A DNA stretch of 64,000 nucleotides. Origin: an uncultured Chlorobiaceae bacterium (GTDB lineage Bacteria; Bacteroidota; Chlorobiia; Chlorobiales; Chlorobiaceae). Positions 57,048-64,000 of the stretch are shown piece after piece. The stretch's first letter is position 1, and each line of letters opens with the position of its first letter. Made by a program: the position numbers and the translations under genes. The stretch spans positions 1-64,000 of the forward strand of contig CAIMPI010000050.1 in assembly GCA_903843305.1 (NCBI GenBank), given 5' to 3'. The notes under the pieces were generated by a model. That model ran no database searches. It worked only from the letters and a program-made list of their open reading frames with translations, and was not told where the DNA came from.

Positions 57048-58931
57048 ATGGATACTGAGGATAAGCTCCGAGAACGAAGCGACATAAAAAAGGCTCTTGA
57101 TGAAAAACTCGCCACACTGCCTACTTCCCCGGGCATCTACCAGTTCAAAAATACCAATGGACGGGTTATTTATGTAGGAAAAGCAAAAAATCTCAGAAAC
57201 AGGGTTCGTTCCTATTTCAGAAATTCACAGCAGCTCTTCGGTAAAACTCTGGTGCTTGTGAGTCACATTGAAGATTTCGAGGTGATTATCACCTCGTCGG
57301 AAGTAGAGGCGCTCATTCTCGAAAACAATCTGATCAAGGATTTGAAACCGCGGTATAATGTGAACCTAAAGGACGACAAGAGCTATCCCTATCTTGTCAT
57401 TACCAATGAACCCTTCCCACGGATCCTCTTTTGCCGACAGAGAAAAAAAGATGGCTCCACATGGTTTGGCCCCTATACTGAAGCTCGTCAGCTTCGCTCA
57501 ATCCTTGATCTCATAGGATCAATTTTTCCGGTTCGGAGCTGTAAATACCGCTTGAACGAGGAAAACATTGTCTCCCGAAAATACAAGGTCTGCCTCGACT
57601 ACCACATCCATAAATGCAAGGGCCCGTGCGAAGGACTCCAGACGGAAGAGGAGTATCTCACCATGATCGAAGAGATTACCCGACTGCTGAAAGGAAAAAC
57701 CTCGAGTATGATCCGTTCCCTTACCGAAACCATGCAGCTCTTTGCGCGCGAACTGAAGTTTGAGCAGGCATCCGAGATAAAAACGCAGATTGAAAGTCTG
57801 AAACGGTATGCTGAACGTCAGAAGGTTGTGGCTGGCGACGAACTGGATCGGGATGTTTTTGCTGTTGCCGCCGGGGAAGACGATGGCTGCGGCGTCATCT
57901 TCAAAATACGGGAGGGAAAGCTTCTCGGTTCACAGCACATCTTCATGAACAATACCGATGGTGAAACTGAAGCCACATTGCAGACAAAAGTACTCGAAAA
58001 ATATTATCTCGAAACTCTTGAGCTTGTCCCTGATGAAATTCTGCTCCAGGAGCCGATTGATACAGATGAAGAGGAAACCTTGAGAGCTTTCATCTCGGAA
58101 AAACAGCAGGAAGAAAACCAGGAGAAAAAAAATATACGTTTTATAGTCCCACAGATTGGAGAAAAAGCTCACTTGGTTGAGATGTGCCGCCAGAACGCAC
58201 GGCATCATCTGGAAGAGTACCTCATCCAGAAACAAAAAAGGGGCGAAGCTGCCCGGGAGCACTTCGGCCTTACCGCCCTCAGGGATCTGCTCCATCTGCC
58301 GAACCTGCCACAGCGCATTGAATGTTTTGACAACTCCCACCTTCAAGGCACTGATTATGTGAGTTCCATGGTCTGTTTTGAGAAAGGAAAACCCAAAAAA
58401 TCGGATTACCGCAAGTTTAAAATAAGAACGTTTGAAGGATCGGACGACTATGCCGCCATGGAGGAGGTAATCCAGCGACGTTACAGCGGCTCGCTTTCGA
58501 CAGAGCTTCCTTGGCCTGACCTCATTGTGGTCGATGGCGGAAAGGGACAGGTGAACACCGCTTTTCACACGCTGAACGCTCTCGAACTTTCTATCCCGGT
58601 TATTGGTCTGGCAAAACGCATTGAGGAGATCTTTACCCCGCACTCACATGATCCGTTTAATCTGCCGAAAACATCCCCGGCGCTAAAACTCCTCCAGCAA
58701 CTGCGCGATGAGGCTCACCGTTTTGCAGTTACCTATCACCGCAAACTGAGGTCAGAAAGAACTCTGCAGACAGAACTCACCACCATTGCAGGTATTGGAG
58801 AAAAAACAGCATTCAAACTGCTTGCACGATTCGGCTCCGTTGACGGTGTAGCACAAGCCTCCATTGAAGAGTTGAGGGCAACTGCTGGAACAAAAGTGGC
58901 CGAAACTATCTACCGTTTTTACCGGCCATGA
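57048..58931 (+). CDS. uvrC: Excinuclease ABC subunit C
   Basis: UvrC makes both incisions in nucleotide excision repair. The product from ATG 57048 has 627 aa; an in-frame TTG lies one codon upstream. It has the GIY-YIG nuclease (PGIYQFKNTNGRVIYVGKAK, from about residue 30), a UVR motif (about 205-240), the RNase H-like second nuclease (CFDNSHLQGTDYVSSMV, LIVVDGGKGQVNTA) and a C-terminal helix-hairpin-helix (IAGIGEKTAFKLLARFGSV). Confidence 0.97.
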   Translation: MDTEDKLRERSDIKKALDEKLATLPTSPGIYQFKNTNGRVIYVGKAKNLRNRVRSYFRNSQQLFGKTLVLVSHIEDFEVIITSSEVEALILENNLIKDLKPRYNVNLKDDKSYPYLVITNEPFPRILFCRQRKKDGSTWFGPYTEARQLRSILDLIGSIFPVRSCKYRLNEENIVSRKYKVCLDYHIHKCKGPCEGLQTEEEYLTMIEEITRLLKGKTSSMIRSLTETMQLFARELKFEQASEIKTQIESLKRYAERQKVVAGDELDRDVFAVAAGEDDGCGVIFKIREGKLLGSQHIFMNNTDGETEATLQTKVLEKYYLETLELVPDEILLQEPIDTDEEETLRAFISEKQQEENQEKKNIRFIVPQIGEKAHLVEMCRQNARHHLEEYLIQKQKRGEAAREHFGLTALRDLLHLPNLPQRIECFDNSHLQGTDYVSSMVCFEKGKPKKSDYRKFKIRTFEGSDDYAAMEEVIQRRYSGSLSTELPWPDLIVVDGGKGQVNTAFHTLNALELSIPVIGLAKRIEEIFTPHSHDPFNLPKTSPALKLLQQLRDEAHRFAVTYHRKLRSERTLQTELTTIAGIGEKTAFKLLARFGSVDGVAQASIEELRATAGTKVAETIYRFYRP

Positions 58932-59036
58932 TTATTCCCTCCCCCTCCCCTTCCAGAATGTTTTTCTTAATAAAATTCTGTTATATTTATCAATTATGTT
59001 ACGATCGATGATAAAGAAACTCTTTACGATGCCCTT

Positions 59037-60434
59037 ATGAATCTGCCTGATTTTTTCGACGATAATCGTCATAACCAAACGGGATCATCAGGGAAAGAAA
59101 AACCCGATCTTGATGGTCTGGACACGTTGTTTGATTCGGAAGAGCTTCTTGACCGAATTACCCAATATAACGAAGATGGATTCCTGCTTGAAGCACTGGC
59201 CGTTGCCCGTCGTCTTGAAGAGATTGCTCCCTATAACACGGAAACCTGGTTTTTCCTGGGCAACTGCCTGACCCTGAACGGCTATTTCTCCGAAGCACTT
59301 GATGCGTTTCAGAAAGCTGTTGTTTTCAGCCCATCGGACAGTGAAATGCGCCTAAACCTTGCGCTTGGCTATTTCAACACAGGCAATTTCAGTGAGGCAC
59401 TTGAAGAACTCGACAAAAGCATGCTCGACCCCTCCATTGAAAAGGAGTACCATTACTACCGGGGAATCGTCCTGCAACGGCTTGAACTGTTCGAGGAGGC
59501 CGAATCGAACTTTGAACGCTCTCTTGAGATTGATACAGAGTTTGCTGATGCCTGGTATGAGCTTGCCTATTGCAAGGACATTCTTGGCAAACTTGAGGAA
59601 AGTACCTTATGCTACCGGAAAGCTGTCGATCAGGATCCTTATAATATTAACGCATGGTATAACAATGGCCTTGTCCTGAGCAAAATGAAGCACTATGACG
59701 AGGCGCTTGATTGTTACGACATGGCAATCGCCATTTCAGATGATTTCAGTTCAGCATGGTACAACCGGGCAAATGTTCTGGCCATAACCGGATGTATTGA
59801 AGAAGCTGCCGAAAGCTATCTGAAAACCCTTGAGTATGAACCTGATGATATCAATGCCCTCTATAATCTTGGAATAGCTTATGAGGAACTGGAGGAATAT
59901 GGTGAGGCCATACCTTGCTACCTCCGCTGTATCGTTATCAGCCCTGAATTTGCCGATGCATGGTTTGCACTTGCCTGTTGCCATGAAGCTCTTGAAGAGT
60001 ACGAAGAGGCTTACAACGCAACACTTGAGGCACTTAAAACGACATCTGACAACATAGAGTTTCTGCTTTTGAAAGCGGAGATTGAGTATAACCTCAACTA
60101 TCTTGAAAAGTCCATTGCAACCTACCAGGAAATTATTAAAATTGAGCCGGATAATCCGCAAATCTGGGTGGATTTTGCCATAGTACTCAGGGAAGATGGC
60201 CTCGTCAACGAATCCATCAATGCCTTGCAGCGCTCACTGAAGCTTCAGCCGCTCTCTGCCGATGCCCACTTTGAAATTGCTGCCGCCTATTTTGCTATGG
60301 GTGACAAGCTAAGTACCCTGAAAGCACTGAGCAAGGCATTCAAGATTGATCCTGACAAGAAGGAGTTGTTTCAGAGCACTTTCCCGGAACTCTATCAGCA
60401 GGATTCCGTCAGACGGATGCTCGGTATTTCATGA
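59037..60434 (+). CDS. Tetratricopeptide repeat protein
   Basis: The 465-aa product is made almost wholly of TPR units of 34 residues from about residue 55 to 440, for example [40 protein letters not shown] and [23 protein letters not shown] arrays mediate protein-protein contacts. No signal peptide is seen, so it is probably cytoplasmic. Its stop overlaps the aroE start by 4 bp (ATGA), so the two are co-translated, but no partner can be named. Confidence 0.92.
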   Translation: MNLPDFFDDNRHNQTGSSGKEKPDLDGLDTLFDSEELLDRITQYNEDGFLLEALAVARRLEEIAPYNTETWFFLGNCLTLNGYFSEALDAFQKAVVFSPSDSEMRLNLALGYFNTGNFSEALEELDKSMLDPSIEKEYHYYRGIVLQRLELFEEAESNFERSLEIDTEFADAWYELAYCKDILGKLEESTLCYRKAVDQDPYNINAWYNNGLVLSKMKHYDEALDCYDMAIAISDDFSSAWYNRANVLAITGCIEEAAESYLKTLEYEPDDINALYNLGIAYEELEEYGEAIPCYLRCIVISPEFADAWFALACCHEALEEYEEAYNATLEALKTTSDNIEFLLLKAEIEYNLNYLEKSIATYQEIIKIEPDNPQIWVDFAIVLREDGLVNESINALQRSLKLQPLSADAHFEIAAAYFAMGDKLSTLKALSKAFKIDPDKKELFQSTFPELYQQDSVRRMLGIS

Positions 60435-61303
60435 CAAAAGCAACAAAAATTTTTGCTCTTCTTGGGCGGGCAGTTGATTATTCATACTCCCCGCTCATTC
60501 ATAATAGTGCTTTTCGGGAGCTTGGACTTCCCTGCCATTACACCGTATTCAACATTACCGAGCCCGATCTGGTGCAAGACGCCCTTCGCGGCGCAAGAGC
60601 ACTCGGTATTGCAGGGTTCAATGTCACTATTCCCTATAAGAAAACTGTTGTTCCTTTTCTGGATGAACTTTCTGAGGGAGCGGCTTCCATACAGGCAGTC
60701 AACACCATCGTAAACGAGAATGGGAAACTTATCGGCCACAACACCGATATTGACGGTTTTGCGACCCCTCTTCTACCATACAGGGAAAGCATAAGGGGAA
60801 AAAGTGTCTCTATTTTCGGCGGCGGTGGAGCTGCGCTGGCGGCAATCGAAGCATTCATCCGTTTTATTTCTCCGGCAGAGATTCTGCTCTTTGTTCGAGA
60901 TCCTGAAAAAGCCCGCACTCTCTTCGATGAGATCGGTTATGACAGCAAGGTGCCAATCACCATAATTCAGCAGGATACACCGGAAAAAATCATGAAGTGT
61001 CGGGTTATCGTCAACGCCACACCAGTCGGCACCAGAGGAGGTAAGGTTGAGAACTCAATTTTTCCTCTTGACCAGGATTTTATCAACCCTGACCAGATTG
61101 TTTACGACATGGTCTACAACCCTCTCAATACCCCGCTATTGAAGGCAGCCCAGCATGCGGGCGCTACAACTATATCCGGGATTGAAATGCTGATCGGCCA
61201 GGCTGAACGTTCATTTACCCTGTGGACCAATATGAAAATGCCGATCGCTGCTGTAAGAGCGACACTTCTTCAAGAAATTCAAGAACAACAATCCCACATC
61301 TGA
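60431..61303 (+). CDS. aroE: Shikimate dehydrogenase
   Basis: AroE reduces 3-dehydroshikimate with NADPH in aromatic amino acid synthesis. The 290-aa product has the shikimate site [21 protein letters not shown], the catalytic lysine in [38 protein letters not shown] and a nucleotide-binding GGGGAALAA loop; VNATPVGT and [13 protein letters not shown] follow. It overlaps the TPR gene by 4 bp and is 7 bp before lspA. Confidence 0.96.
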   Translation: MTKATKIFALLGRAVDYSYSPLIHNSAFRELGLPCHYTVFNITEPDLVQDALRGARALGIAGFNVTIPYKKTVVPFLDELSEGAASIQAVNTIVNENGKLIGHNTDIDGFATPLLPYRESIRGKSVSIFGGGGAALAAIEAFIRFISPAEILLFVRDPEKARTLFDEIGYDSKVPITIIQQDTPEKIMKCRVIVNATPVGTRGGKVENSIFPLDQDFINPDQIVYDMVYNPLNTPLLKAAQHAGATTISGIEMLIGQAERSFTLWTNMKMPIAAVRATLLQEIQEQQSHI

Positions 61304-61310
61304 CTGATTC

Positions 61311-61820
61311 ATGAAATGGTTTTTCTCCCTTGTTCTTCTGGTCATTACCGCTGATCAGTTGACAAAAAAAATGGCTGTCGCTTTCCTCAGGGATGCTGCT
61401 CAAAGTATCGTCATTATTCCCGGTCTCTTTTCGTTCACATACGCAGAAAACAAGGGAGTTGCCTTTGGTCTGGAATTTGCGCCGCCAGCAGTGCTCCTCC
61501 TTCTGACAACTCTTATTACGGCAGTCGTGCTGATATATGTCCTAAAATCAAACAACCGGACAGCCCTTTTTCTTATCCCGTTTGCCCTCATTACAGGCGG
61601 AGGCATCGGCAATATGATTGACCGAATCACTCTTGGCCGGGTTGTTGACTTCATCTATTTTGATCTTTACAACGGCCACGTTTTCGGTACCTACCTCTCC
61701 CTGTGGCCTATTTTCAATATTGCAGACTCAGCCATCTCCATTGGGGCCTGCATGCTGATTATCTTTCATAACAAAGTCTTTCCTGAAGGAAGCCCAGCCA
61801 TAAAAAGCCATGTTCGTTGA
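61311..61820 (+). CDS. lspA: Lipoprotein signal peptidase (signal peptidase II)
   Basis: LspA cleaves the signal peptide from prolipoproteins. The 169-aa product is an integral membrane protein with four segments and conserved [12 protein letters not shown]-like ([12 protein letters not shown]), the first catalytic aspartate in [18 protein letters not shown] and the second in [11 protein letters not shown]. Its end overlaps tatD by 11 bp. Confidence 0.95.
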   Translation: MKWFFSLVLLVITADQLTKKMAVAFLRDAAQSIVIIPGLFSFTYAENKGVAFGLEFAPPAVLLLLTTLITAVVLIYVLKSNNRTALFLIPFALITGGGIGNMIDRITLGRVVDFIYFDLYNGHVFGTYLSLWPIFNIADSAISIGACMLIIFHNKVFPEGSPAIKSHVR

Positions 61821-62583
61821 TACCCACTGCCACCTCTCTTTCCCTGAGTTTGACAAGGATCGTAAAGAGGTTATAGCACGTCTGACCGAAGCGAAGGTAA
61901 GCGTGCTCATTGATCCCGGCATTAACGTTGAAACAAGCAGAAAATCAATTGAGCTGGCCAGCAACGTCGATTTTATCTACGCCAACGTCGGTCTGCATCC
62001 TCACGAAGCCGACACTCTTGTCAACAAAAATGTTTACGAAGAACTTGCGGTTCTTGCACGCTCACCGAAAGTTATCGCCATAGGAGAGATCGGTCTTGAT
62101 TACCACTATCCTGAGAATAACCGCTCTGCACAGCATGACGCATTCCGCGAGATGCTGAGGCTTGCGAAATCGCTTGACATGCCCGTCGTCATCCATTGCC
62201 GTGATGCCTGGGAAGATATGCTGCATATTCTTTCTGAAGAAAGTCATTCGGCTATGCGCGGCGTGATGCACTGCTTTTCGGGTGATACCATTATTGCAGA
62301 TGCGTGTATCAGGAAAGGGTTCAAGCTCTCAATTCCCGGCACAGTAACCTACAAACGCTCCCTTTTGCCGGAAGTTATACGAACCGTTTCAATTGATGAT
62401 CTGCTCACTGAAACGGATGCGCCTTACCTCGCGCCTGTGCCCTGGAGAGGAAAACGGAACGAACCAGCCTGGGTACGTATTGTCACGGAGAGCATCGCGC
62501 ATATCAGGGAAATTCCCCTGGAAGAGGCTGCGGAAGCTATTTCAACGAATACCATTGAATTGTTTAGATTACCGACTTCTTAA
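61810..62583 (+). CDS. tatD: TatD-family metal-dependent DNase
   Basis: TatD nucleases are TIM-barrel metalloenzymes acting on DNA 3-prime ends. The 257-aa product has [17 protein letters not shown] (first two histidines), [30 protein letters not shown] and [20 protein letters not shown], all metal-site motifs in the right order. It overlaps lspA by 11 bp on the same strand. Confidence 0.94.
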   Translation: MFVDTHCHLSFPEFDKDRKEVIARLTEAKVSVLIDPGINVETSRKSIELASNVDFIYANVGLHPHEADTLVNKNVYEELAVLARSPKVIAIGEIGLDYHYPENNRSAQHDAFREMLRLAKSLDMPVVIHCRDAWEDMLHILSEESHSAMRGVMHCFSGDTIIADACIRKGFKLSIPGTVTYKRSLLPEVIRTVSIDDLLTETDAPYLAPVPWRGKRNEPAWVRIVTESIAHIREIPLEEAAEAISTNTIELFRLPTS

Positions 62584-62692
62584 ACATCGACCTTCGGCTG
62601 GCTGCTGCTCTGCAATTATTTTGAAATTCATGCAAACTTGCTTAGGTTGAAGACCAAAACGGCAACAGAGACAATAACCCGAAAAAGACCTT

Positions 62693-63358
62693 ATGGAACA
62701 AAGCATAAAACCATCGACAGAGGAAAATTTTCTTTACATAGCCATTAAATACAAGGGCGCAATTATCAGCATCCTTGTTGTGCTTCTCTCTCTCGGAGCA
62801 GGAACATTTTTCTGGATACAACACCAGAAAAAAACTGAACAGGAGGCCTCACTTCAACTTTCCAGGATTGCCCCTCGTCTTGACCAGGGAGAGTTTCTAA
62901 TTGCCATTAACGGTGAAGACAAAATTCCTGGACTGAAAAAAATTGCTGAGAAATACGCTGGCCAATACACCGGCACACCAAGCGGAAATATGGCCAATTT
63001 GCTGCTTGCCAATGCCTACTACTCCCTGGGAGAGTTTGACACTGCACTGAAGGTTTTCAAAACTGTATCGATAGCAAACAACGACCTTGCCGCAGCAGCT
63101 CTTGCCGGAACGGGTGACTGCTATTTCAATAAAAACCAGTTTGGAGCTGCCGCAGAAAGCTATCAGGAGGCAGCAAAAAAAGCTGAAAGCACAGTCCTCA
63201 AGGCGGAGTACCTTGCACATGCCGCCAACAGTTACCAGCAGTCAAACCAACTCAAAAAAGCCGCTGAACTCTATACAAAAATCATTGCTGACTATCCTGG
63301 CTCAACAGGGGCTTCTGTTGCGCAAGGGTCGCTCTTGCAGATTTCCGGAAACCTTTAA
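62693..63358 (+). CDS. Membrane-anchored TPR-type protein (YfgM-like)
   Basis: The 221-aa product has one membrane helix (GAIISILVVLLSLGAGTFFW, about 24-43) with the N-terminus inside, and then a periplasmic domain with TPR-like helices, including AAAALAGTGDCYFNKNQFGA and YLAHAANSYQQSNQLKKAAE. The pattern fits YfgM-like proteins that assist secreted-protein folding. It precedes the cyclophilin gene by 33 bp, consistent with a shared chaperone role; that link is inference. Confidence 0.8.
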   Translation: MEQSIKPSTEENFLYIAIKYKGAIISILVVLLSLGAGTFFWIQHQKKTEQEASLQLSRIAPRLDQGEFLIAINGEDKIPGLKKIAEKYAGQYTGTPSGNMANLLLANAYYSLGEFDTALKVFKTVSIANNDLAAAALAGTGDCYFNKNQFGAAAESYQEAAKKAESTVLKAEYLAHAANSYQQSNQLKKAAELYTKIIADYPGSTGASVAQGSLLQISGNL

Positions 63359-63391
63359 TAACAACAACCGTTACTTAACTACTTTTTTCAC

Positions 63392-63883
63392 ATGGCCGAA
63401 CAGTTTATTATCAAGACAAGCCTTGGCGACATTACCATCAGCCTCTACGACGACACTCCGCTGCACCGCGATAACTTCATCAAGCTCACCGGCGAAAACT
63501 ACTATGATGGCATCCGCTTTCACAGGGTTATAGACGGGTTTATGATCCAGACCGGAGACCCATTGTCTCGCCATGAGGACAAACGCTCAATGCATGGCAC
63601 CGGAGGACCATCAACACGTATCCCTGCAGAAATCAAACATCCAAACAAAAAAGGAACGCTTGCCGCAGCAAGGGACAATAATCCTCAGAGAGCCTCGTCG
63701 GGCAGCCAGTTCTATATCAATCATGCCGATAATGCCTTTCTTGACGGACAGTATACCGTCTTTGGCGTCGTGGAGTCAGGCATGGATGTGGTCGAAAAAA
63801 TCGCATCCGTCAAGACCGACCCCAACGACAATCCGCTTGTTCCAGTCGTTATCGAGACTATCGTGCCACCCGCAAAGTCTTGA
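63392..63883 (+). CDS. Peptidyl-prolyl cis-trans isomerase, cyclophilin type
   Basis: The 163-aa product has no signal peptide, so it is probably a cytoplasmic cyclophilin that speeds prolyl isomerisation. Core motifs: YYDGIRFHRVIDGFMIQTGD, with the catalytic arginine in FHRV, then ASSGSQFYINHADNAFLDGQ and YTVFGVVESGMDVVEKI. Confidence 0.94.
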   Translation: MAEQFIIKTSLGDITISLYDDTPLHRDNFIKLTGENYYDGIRFHRVIDGFMIQTGDPLSRHEDKRSMHGTGGPSTRIPAEIKHPNKKGTLAAARDNNPQRASSGSQFYINHADNAFLDGQYTVFGVVESGMDVVEKIASVKTDPNDNPLVPVVIETIVPPAKS

Positions 63884-63892
63884 CAACTCACC

Positions 63893-64000
63893 ATGGAGAG
63901 CATTGCATCCAATATAGAGGCAATACAGGAACAGATAAACAGTGTGTGCATTGAGGCAGGAAGAGATCCCGCCAGTGTTCGCCTGATTGCTGTATCAAAA
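63893..64000 (+). CDS. YggS/PLPBP-like pyridoxal phosphate-binding protein (partial)
   Basis: The window ends after 36 codons. The N-terminus reads ASNIEAIQEQINSVCIEAGR and then VRLIAVSK, which matches YggS-family proteins; the final lysine would be the PLP-binding residue. It follows the cyclophilin gene by 9 bp. The rest of the gene lies beyond the right edge. Confidence 0.8.
   Translation, partial: MESIASNIEAIQEQINSVCIEAGRDPASVRLIAVSK

Noticed and set aside
57930-58643. 237-aa frame opposite uvrC
   Set aside because: Shadow of a real coding gene.

Overview
The window most likely comes from a green sulfur bacterium (Chlorobi, Chlorobiaceae). The strongest evidence is the tmRNA at 28007-28406 (minus strand): it encodes the tag ADDYSYAMAA, which I recall as the Chlorobium tag. 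The fumC-korA-korB cluster (reductive TCA steps) and a DUF1207-type outer membrane protein fit this. I cannot name the species.

Layout. 1-2833: a CRISPR array of 40 identical 30-bp repeats, cut by the left window edge, and its presumed leader. 2834-11122: a complete type I cas operon on the minus strand (transcribed cas6-cas5-cas8-cas7-cas3-cas1-cas2-cas4) running towards the array. 11123-28000: a mixed, accessory-looking stretch. It holds intact genes (SDR oxidoreductase, M24 peptidase, a 674-aa propeller-like protein, fumC, korAB, a phosphotransacylase, an ImmA/IrrE-PIN pair, a molybdenum-carrier-like protein and a GC-rich tandem flavoprotein) among decayed ones (a methyltransferase remnant, a frameshifted hypothetical locus, a CuA-type cupredoxin tail and a umuDC remnant). 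28007-64000: dense housekeeping DNA: ssrA, yqgE, bcp, nudix, folP, smc, nusB, nth, sucA-sucB-lpd, the hypABFCDE maturation operon, pyrB, a porin, uspA, an MHS-family transporter, uvrC, a TPR gene, aroE, lspA, tatD, a cyclophilin, and the first 36 codons of a yggS-like gene cut by the right edge.

How the genes work together. Fumarase and the 2-oxoglutarate:ferredoxin oxidoreductase serve the reductive TCA cycle, while a full 2-oxoglutarate dehydrogenase complex (E1, E2, E3) lies 17 kb away, so both routes across the 2-oxoglutarate/succinyl-CoA step are encoded. The hyp operon supplies all six NiFe-hydrogenase maturation factors, but no hydrogenase structural gene is in the window.

I did not find a clearly new multi-gene system. 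The most informative unusual signals are two pairs of near-duplicate spacers that share the PAM-side end, one pair differing only at silent codon positions; a non-canonical cas gene order; several gene remnants with no long ORF; and a small dispersed REP-like repeat family.
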